Below, piece after piece: positions 47,790-58,253 of a DNA stretch of 64,000 nucleotides. The first letter of the stretch is position 1. Each line of letters opens with the position of its first letter. Below the pieces are notes generated by a model. That model saw only the letters and a program-made list of their open reading frames with translations, did not search any database and was not told the DNA's origin. Source of the DNA: Thermothielavioides terrestris NRRL 8126 (Eukaryota; Ascomycota; Sordariomycetes; Sordariales; Chaetomiaceae); the NCBI RefSeq assembly GCF_000226115.1, contig NC_016457.1, positions 10,037,510 through 10,101,509 on the forward strand, in the 5' to 3' direction. A program made the translations under genes and the position numbers.

Positions 47790-47932
47790 ATACCTTGGGC
47801 TAGGACGCGTTTGTATACAAAATTGGGTGTGGGGCTGTCCTATTCAAAGGGTGGTGTCCGATAATTTTGTGACCCTCTCTCCTGGAAGGAGAGAGGGTTG
47901 CGAAAATCCCCACTTTTCCTTCAACCCTCGGG
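47790..47932 (-). repeat. Right terminal inverted repeat of the pogo-like element
   Basis: 143 bp inverted copy of 44877-45019, ending CTCGGG before the TA target duplication. Confidence 0.88.
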
Positions 47933-47934
47933 TA

Positions 47935-48491
47935 CATCACGATTGGCATCATTTACTGAAACCGCCGATCACTCAACGTCGCTTTGGGAAAAGACAACCA
48001 AGCAAACGCTAGCACAGCTGGCACGGGACACACTCTGCCTGTCACTGGCGAGTGGCGCTGAGACAACCGTTGTCTGTTGGCCAACGACTGTCCCGGCGCC
48101 ATGCCGAGCCCGAACTCAAGCCCAAGTCCGGCTGTCTCTTTTGAGGTGACTTACACTGGACGGACACTCGGGCGCTTCACGGAGTCCTAAGGAACATGTA
48201 CCTTTTACCTGCTTTGCGACAGCCTTCCTCTCCGGGAATAACTCAGGGAGGGAGGCCCCTGGCTTTCCCGATTTGGCAGTATCGGGCCCGAGAGCGAGGC
48301 ATCCGAGCAGGGGACACACCACTTCGCTCCGGCAGCTCATTTATAGCAACCTTCGTCGGCAACACACAGGTTCAAGTCATGTTTCCGACAAATATCACTT
48401 CTTTGTCTTGCGTGTTGCTCGCGCCCGGGCAAGTGAACCGCTGCAGGTCCCATCTTCACGCCAATCGTCCGCCAACAAGCGGTGTCGAGCC
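47935..48491. other. Upstream region of the ABC transporter gene
   Basis: 557 bp between the transposon and the ABC start codon, of normal composition. It should hold the promoter; the transposon lies about 560 bp upstream of the ATG. No motif stands out. ORFs here overlap and lack similarity. Confidence 0.45.
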
Positions 48492-51400
48492 ATGACGGAC
48501 GAGGAGAAGCGAGCGGGCCCGGACGACGTGGCGGCGCGTCGCAGCCTATCAGCAAGGCTGCTGACTTGGTTTGGCTTTCCAAGAAACCCTCCCATCCCGG
48601 AAACGCGCCAGCCTACCCCGGAGTCCAAAGCCGGATTCTTCAGCCTCTTGCTGTTTTCGTGGCTATCTCCCATCCTGGCTGTCAGTACCCCAGTTGTGCT
48701 CGCTCCTCCTTCTACCTGTTGAAGGCGATGTTTAGCTGACCCGAACTCGTCATAGGTCGGTTACCAACGGCCCTTGGAACTCAACGACATCTGGCTTCTC
48801 CACCCAGACCGCAGCACACGGACTTTGGCTGAGAGGTTGAAGACGAACTTCGACAACAATCGCACAAAGGGAGTGAAGAGGCCGTTGACATGGGCAGCCC
48901 TGCAGACGTTCAAGGCAGACTTGACGACTGGGGGTCTGGCAGCTCTGGTGAGCAGCCTGGTCCAAGTGCTCATCCCCTTCGTCCTGAAGTACCCCATCGC
49001 GTTCGCCACCGAGGCCTACCAGGCGCGCGGCCTGGGCGTTCCGGGACCTCCGATCGTCCGTGGTATTGGCTACGTGCTGGGCATCATGGGCATGCAGATT
49101 CTCGGCAGCATCGGCTATAATCACTTCTTCTACCGCGGCATGCTCGTTGGCGGACAAGCACGGTCGGCCCTGATGGCCGTCATTTTCGACAAGGCCATGA
49201 CAATCTCTGGGCGCGCCAAGGCAGGCGGAAAGATCGAAAGCCCGTCTCTGCCGGCCGGAGTAAAACCTGGAAGCGAAGAAGAGCAAAAGATCATTCGGGA
49301 ACAACTGCGTGGCCAAGACGGGACAGGAGCCAAGGGCGCCACTACCGAAGCTTGGGACAACGGCCGAATCGTCACTCTCATGTCTGTCGATACCTCGAGA
49401 ATCGATCAGGCCTTCGGCTGGCTTCATATGCTGTGGTCAGGACCGCTCTCCCTCATCGTCACCACTGTCCTCTTGCTCCTCAACCTGACGTACAGTGCTG
49501 TCGTCGGACTCGGCCTCTTCTTCGCCACCTCGCCGCTCGTCGCATACATCGTGCGAACAATGATCCAAAACCAGAGACGCATCAACAAGATCACCGACGA
49601 GCGAACCGGCATAACACAGGAAGTCCTGCAGGCTATCCGCTTTGTCAAGTACTACGCCTGGGAGGACGACTTTCTTGCCCGACTAAGCGCCGTGCGCCGC
49701 CGCGAGATTCGCGCCATCCGGTACCTGTATGCCCACCGCAATGCCGCCATTTCAATAGGCATCGCGGTCCCCGTCTTCTCGTCCATGTTGACATTCATCA
49801 CCTTCTCGCTTACCAATCACTCGCTTGAACCGGCCGCCGTTTTCTCGTCGCTGGCACTCTTCAACCAGCTCCGTCTGCCCCTCATGGTGTTCCCCATGGT
49901 GGGCGGCTTGGTCCTGGACGCTGTGCAATCCCTGACGCGCATCGAACACTTTCTTCTAGCTGAGGATGCGGTTGAAAGGGCAGTGGCTGACGAGGCCGTG
50001 GATCCCGGCGGCCTTGCCTTGGACATCCAGGGTGCTTCGTTCACGTGGGAGCAAAGCGCGCCTCCCAGTATCGATGAGCGAAACGGCAAGAAGACCACTT
50101 CGCAGGACAAACCAAGGCAGACGGGCCAATCCCCAAAAACCCGCGCAGCGGAGAACCCTGAGAACGGGCGCGATGGCGAGGCCGCGCCGTTCACGCTCGA
50201 CGACATCTTCCTACAAGCTCGGCCTGGCGAGCTTATTGCCATTATTGGCAGCGTGGGCTCGGGCAAGACTTCTCTGCTGTCGGCTATTGCCGGAGACATG
50301 CGCCAAACTGCCGGTTCGTTGAAAGTCAAAGGCAGACGAGCATTCTGTGCCCAAGTCCCTTGGATCCAAAACGCCACCATCCGCGACAACATCACCTTTG
50401 GTCAAGAGTTTGATGAACAGCGGTACGAAGCAGTCGTCGAGGCATGCTCTCTTTCCCACGATCTCAAGGTCCTTCCACATGGGAGCGCAACCGAGATTGG
50501 CGAGCGCGGCATCAATCTGTCCGGAGGCCAAAAGCACCGCGTGAGCCTGGCCAGGGCCATCTACTTCGACGCTGACGTCGTGCTGCTTGACGATCCCCTT
50601 TCCGCCGTGGACCCGCACGTCGGAGCCCACATTTTCGAGCATGCCCTCTGCGGTCTGCTGAAGGAGAAATGCCGGATCCTTGCCACCCACCAGCTCCATG
50701 TCCTTCCCCGATGCGACCGCATTGTCATCGTCGAGAAGGGAAGGATCGTTGCATACGACACGTTCGAAAACCTAGCGGCTTCCAACGCTACCTTTCAGCA
50801 GATGGTGGAAAACGTCAACTTCGAGGAGAGGGCTGTGCCCAAGGCGGAAGCTGCCCAGGTTCAGGACAGTTCGGAGAGGTCAAAGCCTCCGGGCACCGGA
50901 GATGTGCTCATGCGGGAGGAAGACCGTCAAACCAAAGGCGTCTCGACAGCGGTCTATCTCAACTACCTAAAGTCTACTGGATCGCTCATTTTCCCTCCGC
51001 TGGTCCTCCTCATGCTGGCGGTTGCTCAAGCCGCCAATATTCTCACCAGTCTCTGGCTGGCCTGGTGGTCAAACAACCACTTTGGGTACTCAACGGGCGT
51101 CTACGTAAGTAATCGGTTTCCTTCTTCACGTTGAAACTCCCCAGCAGCAAGGCCAAGTCTCTAACTAGATCTAGATCGCCATATACGCCGCCCTCGGGGT
51201 CGCGCAGGCCGTTCTCATGTTCGTTGCGACCCTAGGGTTTACCTTCTTTGGCACCAGATCCAGCAAGTCGATGCTGCATCGTGCTGTTGAGCGCATTCTC
51301 CGGGCACCCGTCTCCTTCTTTGACACCACACCCCTGGGCCGCATCATGAACCGCTTTTCCAAGGACATTGATGTCATGGACAAGCAGCTGACCGAATCAC

Positions 51401-52878
51401 TGCGCGCAGCTGGTACGACGGTTGCCACTCTCATATCCATTGTCGTCCTCATCATTGTGTACTACTATTATTTTGCCATTGCGCTGGTCCCGCTTCTGAT
51501 CGTGTACGTCGCGTCCGCGGCGTATTATCGCGCGTCCGCGCTCGAGATCAAGCGGCATGAGTCCAACCTCCGCAGCACCGTTTTCGCACAGTTCAACGAA
51601 GCCGTCGTCGGCACGACCACCATCCGCGCCTACGGCATGCAGAAGACCTTCTCCAACCGCCTCATCGCGGCGATCGACAACATGGACTCAGCCTACTACC
51701 TGACCTTTGCCAATCAGCGCTGGCTTGGCGTTCGCCTGGATGCTATCGGCGTGATCTTTCTCGTTGTCACCGGCATCCTCGTCGTCACCAACCGCTTCTC
51801 CGTCCCCCCTAGCATCGGTGGCCTCGTCCTCTCCTACGTCGTCTCCATCACGCAAACCCTCCTCCTTGCCGTGCGCCAAATCGCCGACGCCCAAAACAAC
51901 ATGAACTCGGTCGAGCGCATCCACCACTACACCACATCCATACCCGACGAAAACTCCCCTGACAGCGACACCAACACGCCCCCAACCGTCCGGCCGGCCA
52001 CTGGCCTCGCCCCCACTTGGCCTCGTCACGGCGCTGTAACCTTCAACGCAGTCTCCATGCGCTACCGCCCCAACCTGCCCCTCGTTCTCCAAAACCTCAC
52101 GCTGTCCATTGCCGCAGGCGAACGCCTCGGCATAGTCGGCCGCACAGGTGCCGGCAAATCAAGCATCATGGCCACGCTCTTTCGGATGACCGGCCCGCTG
52201 GCTAGCGGATCCATCGTCATTGACGGGGTCGACATTGCCACCGTGGAACTGAAAGAGTTGCGGAGCAGGCTGTCGATCATACCGCAGGATGTAACGCTCT
52301 TCCGGGGAACGGTGAGATCAAATTTGGATCCGTTTGGGAGGAAGTCAGATTTGGAGCTGTGGGGGGCCTTGAGGGCGGCAGGCTTGCTTGATGACGGCGA
52401 CAAGGAGAGCGAGGACGTGAGCCTGGTGGACGAGGGAACCGGGGACGGGGAGGAGGAGAAGGGCAGGCAGAAGAACAGGATAACGTTGGAGACGGTGGTG
52501 GAGGCGGATGGGGCGAATTTCTCGCTCGGGCAGAGGCAGCTGATGGGCCTTGCGCGCGCACTTGTGCGAGACTCGAAGATCATTGTGTGCGACGAGGCGA
52601 CCAGCTCCATCGACTTGGAGAGTGATGCCAAGGTGCAGAAGACGATGGCGGAGGGGTTCAAGGGCAAGACGGTGCTATGCATTGCTCATCGGCTGAAGAC
52701 CATTGTGGGGTATGACCGCGTGTGTGTGATTGACAACGGCACTGTGGCTGAGCTGGGGACGCCACTCGAGCTTTACGATCTTGGTGGGCGCTTCAGGGGG
52801 ATGTGCGACCAGAGTCAGATTGGGCGGCAGGAGATCGAATTGGCTCAGGGCGAAGGGAAGTCATGGACATCTGTGTAA
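48492..52878 (+). CDS. ABCC-family (MRP/Yor1-like) ABC exporter, 3 exons
   Basis: A full-length ATP-driven multidrug exporter with layout TMD1-NBD1-TMD2-NBD2 and no TMD0, as in Yor1. Exons 48492-48680, 48756-51104 and 51175-52878 give 1413 residues. The N-terminal VGYQRPLELNDIW is typical of the group. NBD1 has Walker A GSVGSGKTS at about 561-569, signature LSGGQKHR at about 651 and Walker B VVLLDDPLSAVD, with Asp in place of the catalytic Glu, usual for ABCC NBD1. NBD2 has Walker A GRTGAGKSS at about 1168, signature FSLGQRQ at about 1295 and IIVCDEATSSID with the catalytic Glu. Predicted site is plasma or vacuolar membrane. Introns are 75 and 70 nt. It converges on the second regulator with about 90 bp between stops. 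Substrate unknown. Confidence 0.92.
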
Positions 52879-52970
52879 AAGGTGGGAGTGGCGGCCACTG
52901 AGAATGGAGAGACATTGAGGTGAGGCAGCCCGCGGGTTGTTTTTAATACTACAAAACTTCATTTCGTCTG

Positions 52971-55138
52971 TCAAACAAGCTGGAAAACATCGCTCCAGTT
53001 CTCCCATCCGACCTCGGCCTCGGTGTTCACATGGCAATCCACACTTGCATCTGCAAGCGATATCGACGCGTCTGCAAGCTCCCTCTGCGCCCTCGTAGCA
53101 CGCAGCCGCTGGATAAACGGCGGTTCGGGGGCAGCCTCCCTCTCCATCTCCGAGTCAAACAACTCGGCTCGCCGTGCATCCCAGGCTTCCAGAGTGAGAT
53201 CACCAAAAGCAAGGTAGAACTGCCGGTGGTTGTCGGCCCCAGCGGTGAGCTCAAGATGTTCATCAAATAGCCTCTCCACCACCCGCCAGGCGTCGGCCAC
53301 ACGATCGCCGCTACAGCGCCGCCGCAGCTCGCTGATCACGTAGATGTATGCATCCGCCGAAGGCCGGGAGTGGGTGGTCATGCGCCAGAGGAGCGGCGGC
53401 GCAAAATGTGGGTGATGCTGGATCTCGTGACCGAGCTCCAGGAGTTGCAGCCCGGTCTCAAAGATGAGATCGTGCTCTTCTTGAATCTCTGGCAGGTGTG
53501 CGAGCCCCAGCCTGGGGTGACTGGCCTTGAAGCGGATGCGGGCGATGGCGAGCTTGGTCGTAAGGACGGACAGGGCGTGAAGTGGGATACGCATATCGCA
53601 GCGGTTGAGGTACTTTTCTTGGAGAACCTTCCAGAGTTCTGCGACGGCCTTCTCCTTGAGAGCCGGAACCCGCGAGTCACGGGGGCTTTTGAAAATCTGA
53701 GCGACAATTGCAGACGTTCGCAGCCAGTGGATGGTCTCGTATCGCAAGAGGACAAAGAGCATCTCGGTCGGGCCCGTGTGCTCGAGCGGAAACTCCGTCA
53801 TGTCCAGGTGTAGCTCGCTGTCGTTGACATTCAGGGGGAGACGCATGTCGCCGAAGGCGCAGCGGATGTACGGATGGCTTGCGGTTGCTGTTTTAGGCTG
53901 CACACAAGCGTCTAGCCGACGGAGCTGCCAGAAGAGGCGGATCCGCATCTCTCGTTCAAACACAGAGAGTTTTGGCACATCGTGCTCCTGTTCGCCTTCC
54001 TCGCGACTTCGCATCTCGGGATCCGAAGGCGCCGCATAGGCTTCTCCATCAAGACCCATCTGGAGGGCAAGTCGTACGGCCACAGCCGCTAGCGTGCAAG
54101 TCAAGTCGGACAATGGGTCGGCCAGGAGGAAGAGTGTCAAAGCCTGAAGTACCTCGAGGTCCCTGGTGACGAAAAGGTCTGCAGCCATTAGCGACTGCAA
54201 TGTTGCTGTTTTGTATCTCTGTAGGAGGACACTTCGGGTCTCTCCGAAGAGTTTGTCGCACTCCTCGGCAGAGAGTGTAGTGATGGTTAGTGTGTAGATC
54301 GCAAACATCATCGCTTGCAGAGGCTGCTGGATGGCACTTAAGTCGAAGATGACATCCAAGATCCTCTGCTGCAGAGTTGGGACATGCACAATCTTGGTCA
54401 ACGGGTTGACCTTGTCAATGAAGATATGCCACAGCTTGAAGATATGGATCGGTTCGGGGTGCAGCTGGCGCACATCTGGCAGTGACGCCCGGGATTGGAA
54501 CAAAGACTGGAGGGGGCTGCCATTTGTCCCTCGGCTGCTCTGGGGAAACGGCGTTAGGCCATTCCCCGCGAAGGTCTGGATAGGCGGATGCCGCAACTGT
54601 GTCGTATTAGCCTCGGGTATGCCTTCTCGCGCATCTCTGGCGGTGTGTCGGGTGTGCACATACCTCAGGAGGGAGAGATGCCCAGAGGCTGATGGCGCCA
54701 TTAGCTTCGCGGACAGGAAAGAAAGTTGCACAATTCTTACCTTTTCGGTGGGTCGTTGGCTGTCCGCACTTCCGGCCTCTCCTCTGCTAAGTCCGCTTGA
54801 AGCTTGGTTGACGGCGCGGTGGGGGTTGCTCGTTCACTGGCATCCGGAGCTGGAACGAGCTGCTCTAGGCCCGATTGGATCCAGACATGACTTGGCGGTC
54901 CAAAGTCAATGCCGTGCTTTGCCAAGAGAGCTTCGTACTCGTCAAGCCGTGAGCGCAGTTCATGGTCGGCTGGCCGCTTCCGGGGCCTCGCCAGGGGCGG
55001 AGCTACGTAAACGCATTTGGCCTGGGCCTTGGCGCAGTTCGAGCACGGGTCCGTCTTGTCGCACCGCACCTTTCGGCGCGCACATAAGCTGCAGGCGTAC
55101 GTGCGCGTCCGAGGTGTGGAAGATGTTGGGGACTCCAT
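52971..55138 (-). CDS. Zn2Cys6 transcription factor with Fungal_trans domain, 3 exons
   Basis: A 682-residue nuclear regulator. Exons are 54741-55138, a 25-nt exon 54664-54688, and 52971-54596, all with good borders (GTAAGA...CAG and GTATGT...CACAG). The zinc cluster is Cys16, 19, 26, 32, 35 and 42 (C-x2-C-x6-C-x5-C-x2-C-x6-C). A coiled linker-like segment (LRSRLDEYEALLAKHG) follows at about 60-75. The middle domain has features of the fungal-specific regulatory domain: VNPLTKIVHVPTLQ, then a helical repeat region with RLFWQLRRLDACV. Such proteins often control the adjacent transporter or pathway genes. Its convergent ABC neighbour is a natural candidate target. Confidence 0.88.
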
Positions 55139-55596
55139 AGGGCTTCGGTAGTCAACGTCCGAGCATTTGACTCGGCGAAACCAGAGATGCAGTTGACGTG
55201 GTTAGACGTTTTGTCTTTGGTCTTTACGTGAGATGTCGAGGGGTCGGGCCCGAGGTGTGGGTCCGAGGTCGGGTGTCGGGTCTCGGCGGCCCAATTTGGT
55301 AATTGAATGTCCGAGCCCAATTAAATGCACCCTAAAGGTTGGGGCGGCTGTCGAGGCAGAGGAATTCCCCGATGACGGATAGCTCACATAGTCTAGGGAT
55401 GAGAATGGTTTGTGCTTGCGAACTCGCTGGGGCCAGTAGCGTCGTACATGAGCTGGCCGCAGGGCTTGATGATGTGGGCGGGGATGTGTGATGCGCTGAC
55501 AGAGTGTTTTGCCAAACGAGCTCCTCAACTGCCTAGAAGAATCGCAAAAATCCAGTAGAGTGGATAAGGTCTTGTGCAAATTGCTGCCAGCTAGTA
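55139..55596. other. Intergenic, no gene recognised
   Basis: 458 bp upstream of the second regulator; presumably its promoter. TCGGG/CCGAG-type short repeats are frequent around 55235-55315 (TCGGGCCCGAGG, GGTCGGGTGTCGGGTCTCGG), possibly sites for auto-regulation; not demonstrated. Confidence 0.4.
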
Positions 55597-56223
55597 CTAC
55601 TGACTTGTGTATAGAGGGAGTTCCTCCGTCTTTGGCGGAAACACCCCGCTAGCGCCCTCGGCCCTCTGGCTCGGAAGCAGGCGCTTCTTCCGCCGCACCG
55701 CCTCTAGCGCGAGCTGCAGCTCTGGGTTGGTGGCGCCTGTGGCCTCCGCTGTCCTGATGGCGTCTAGCACAGCCTGCTCCTCCTCATCTAGCCGCCGCCA
55801 CCGCGTGCACTCCTCTTCCTAGCAGAACAGCAGCGCGATTAGCTTGCGCTGTGCATGCACGCTAATCGTGGGTAGCCGGCGAGGCAGGCCGCGGTCGATG
55901 ATGCGCGTGTTGACCGTCATAGGCGATATTTCATCTGCTATTGCTGCTGCCGCGCCGCTCCCTGCGCTGGCACTTGGCTTGGGTATAATGTAGCCGTGCT
56001 TCACACAGGCAGCGAAGACCTTCTCGGCGAGGGGCAGGTTGTCGGTAATGCCAGCTAGAACGAGGGAGGTCGCATCGAGGTAGCGCGGCTGCGATCCTGA
56101 AAGTTGGTATGCGAGGAGCTTCTCCATTTGCTGCGGGCTCATGTCGACATTATCCTTGGCGTCGTTGGCAAAGTTGGGAACAGCATTCTGGATGATACCC
56201 CAGAGGGATGGAAGCTGAGGCAT
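55597..56223 (-). pseudogene. Unrecognised 208-codon frame broken by one TAG
   Basis: From the ATG at 56223 an open frame of 134 codons ends at TAG (55819-55821), then the same frame stays open for 73 more codons to a TAG at 55597-55599. The second part is charged and helix-like (EEECTRWRRLDEEEQ, then LEAVRRKKRLLPSQ). The first part begins MPQLPSLWGIIQN. I do not recognise the protein. A CAG-to-TAG change would explain the break, and RIP-damaged DNA is nearby. It could also be two genuine short frames. Composition is GC-normal. No introns are evident. Confidence 0.4.
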
Positions 56224-56257
56224 CTTGACTCTGGAAAATCAAGGATTTGAGGATGTC

Positions 56258-56666
56258 TGTTGGAACCGCTACATAGAGGCGAGCAATTGAAAGCTGTCGC
56301 GCTTAGAGCACCCAACAGCGTAAGAATGTGTCACGCTATAGCGAGCAGCAGGGGTGTGGAGCGATGGAAGGATTGTAGCAGAGCATTGGAATGCAAAGAA
56401 ACGAAAAGAGGGGACAAAGCGTGGTTTATATACGTTACATCCAGGAGTGGGGATGCTATAGCCCAAGCGCTCTGCCAAGACCGCAGAGCTCTGAACCCCT
56501 TACCCCTGATGTAACAGAATGCGTTGTGTAGGCTCTATGCCTCAGGCATCTCGACGGCCCCGCTGAGGTGCGGGATTTTCCCTCTAATAAGTATTTTTTG
56601 CTTTGCGAGGAAAAAGGACGCAGTTCGAGGTTCAAGACATGACCTTTCTACAGCTCCCTCCCAACA
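56258..56666. repeat. Possible LTR or small element, TGTTGG...CCAACA ends
   Basis: The block starts TGTTGGAACCGCTACATAG, 19 of the first 20 or so bases shared with the left end of LTR-B (19338), and ends CCCAACA. Beyond the first 20 bases it does not match LTR-B. No target duplication is visible (ATGTC left, GAATG right), so the call is weak. Confidence 0.25.
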
Positions 56667-57162
56667 GAATGAGTACATTGAGCTGGCTGTTGGCCTGCAG
56701 AATCGCAAACGTGCCTAGCTCACCTAGATCGCTTCTAGCTAGCGGGACCGTGGACTCCAAATCTAGCGGTGCAGTTGTTTGTTGAGGCAGCGCCAGGGAT
56801 TGGAGGCGCGCTATAGCGTTCACGAGAGCGCTTGTGAGAGTCTCTCACTGTTTTATAGCACATTGGTTGGTCTAAAGTCTCGTGTGAGCGTATTCGAGAT
56901 GGACGCTGCCATTTGGAATACGCTCACTACTCACACTGCATCCACTTTCCCACAAGGGTTGATTTATAATTTCGCGATATAGGGAACTAGTTATAACCGA
57001 TGAGAAGAGGCTATGAACTCACAGCTAGTTTCTCAACTGGATTTCATATAACAACCAGCTTCCTCTTCGACAAGTCTAACTTATAGTGACTATCTAAATA
57101 TTTAGCAACTTCCACTGCTATTCTATGTTAACAAAGCGATTCCTAAGACGCTTATTCCAACA
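56667..57162. other. Intergenic, no gene recognised
   Basis: About 500 bp of mixed composition turning TA-rich toward the right. Only spurious ORFs near 60 codons. Confidence 0.4.
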
Positions 57163-57399
57163 ATGACGCCTCTCACCCGTGTCGCCATCATTGGCCTCTT
57201 GTCTAGCGCTAAAACGGCCTAGGCGTCAACTGCCTACCTGCCCTACCTGCTCTCGCCGCTCGGCCAGTCCAAGTACTAGATAGTGGCCTTGCTCAACTCG
57301 TCGGTGAATACCGCGCGCGCCGCCATTGCTATATACAACCTGCTGCCTGAGACACGTGCGTATAGCGACCTAGCCAAGCTAGCCGCCAAGTGGTCTTAG
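57163..57399 (+). pseudogene. Truncated Gfo/Idh/MocA oxidoreductase fragment (Gal80-like)
   Basis: From the ATG at 57163 the frame reads MTPLTRVAIIGLLSS, then ASTAYLPYLLSPLGQSKY, then IVALLNSSVNTARAAI and YNLLPETRAYSDLAKLAA, interrupted by TAG codons. This is the N-terminal Rossmann segment of the Gfo/Idh/MocA family, in the fungal Gal80-like form (compare HLPYL and the alternating strand-helix pattern). Similarity stops near 57395, after about 80 codons of an expected 350-400. TAG at positions where Trp or Gln is expected points to RIP. It is a dead fragment. Confidence 0.55.
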
Positions 57400-58000
57400 C
57401 TTCGGATCAAATGTCCTAGTGCCTAGTGCATTTACGGTCTAAGCGGTTCGGGATGCTGCAACACTAGGATAGGTACTTTCTCTCTTGCTAGGTAAGGCAG
57501 TATAGTAGGACAGGTCGTTTACAATAGTAAGGAAAGAAAGGTTGCCCTCTAGAAAAATGTTTGCCCAGTTTCTCCGATTGACAAAAACTCTATATCAGGG
57601 TACTTAGGTAAGATACCTTCTAGAGGTACCTAAAGATATAAGGGCCGGCGTCTCGGGCCGATTCCCTTATAGACGTTTGCCAACTCTTCGGGTAAGCTAC
57701 CGCTATGCTAGAAAACGGCATAATGTAGGTAGTCGGAGTCTGTGTTGGCTAACAAGGGACTTTGGAACTGAAGCTTCGCAGGTCAGCTTGTCAGTTGGTC
57801 CCTCCATTGTATACACCAATCTGAACTTTCTTTGTAACACACTAGCAAGGTATTGCAAGCCGAGACAGACTTAGGCGCATAGATGAATTACTGCAAGGTG
57901 CTAGAAAGGCGTCTTTCTCACTGACACAGGTTCATTAACGATGAATCTGCAGATGCAAGCATACAATACACTGAGGAGGTAAGCAGGAAAGGACGTTACA
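57400..58000. other. No gene recognised
   Basis: 600 bp of TA-leaning DNA with only short ORFs. It ends in TTACA, the left target duplication of the solo LTR. Confidence 0.45.
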
Positions 58001-58248
58001 TGTTACACGCCGATGGTCCTCGGTGACCATCTAGCGGTAAACGTGTGAGGGTGAGAAAGATCAATGCCTCTCAGCCTCGTCAGCTGATGAGGCGGCACTC
58101 CTGAACACTAGTATGTGTCACAAAAGTATATTGATGCAGTCTGTCTTCCTACGAAGGGGTTCCGGGTGAGGTTCCCCTTTTAAGGGAACGCTCGTCACCC
58201 CTGACCGCGGTGCGGTCATGGGTGCCCTTGCCACAGTTGCGTGTGACA
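58001..58248 (+). repeat. Solo LTR with 5-bp target duplication
   Basis: 248 bp beginning TGTTACACGC and ending GCGTGTGACA (9 of 10 complementary ends), flanked by TTACA on both sides (57996-58000 and 58249-58253). It contains a perfect hairpin TGACCGC-GGT-GCGGTCA near 58203. It is not RIP-mutated and does not match the other LTRs in the window. Orientation is by convention only. Confidence 0.75.
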
Positions 58249-58253
58249 TTACA

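Larger units (their letters stand above)
44877..47932 (+). mobile_element. RIP-degraded pogo/Fot-like DNA transposon
   Basis: A 3056-bp element with 143-bp inverted terminal repeats beginning CCCGAGGGTTGAAGG, flanked on both sides by TA (44875-44876 and 47933-47934), the target of Tc1/mariner-pogo elements. Inside is a stop-ridden transposase on the plus strand. The interior is strongly TA-rich while the terminal repeats are nearly unmutated in composition. It separates the MFS gene from the ABC gene and must have inserted after, or at the edge of, the gene block. Confidence 0.85.

Noticed and set aside
48273..48491. Upstream extension of the ABC transporter
   Set aside because: The frame is open upstream but without a plausible ATG or conserved sequence; MTDEEK at 48492 gives the usual N-terminus.
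58141..58230. Strong hairpins that could be a tRNA or structured ncRNA
   Set aside because: They fall inside a block with LTR ends and target duplications and lack tRNA A/B boxes.
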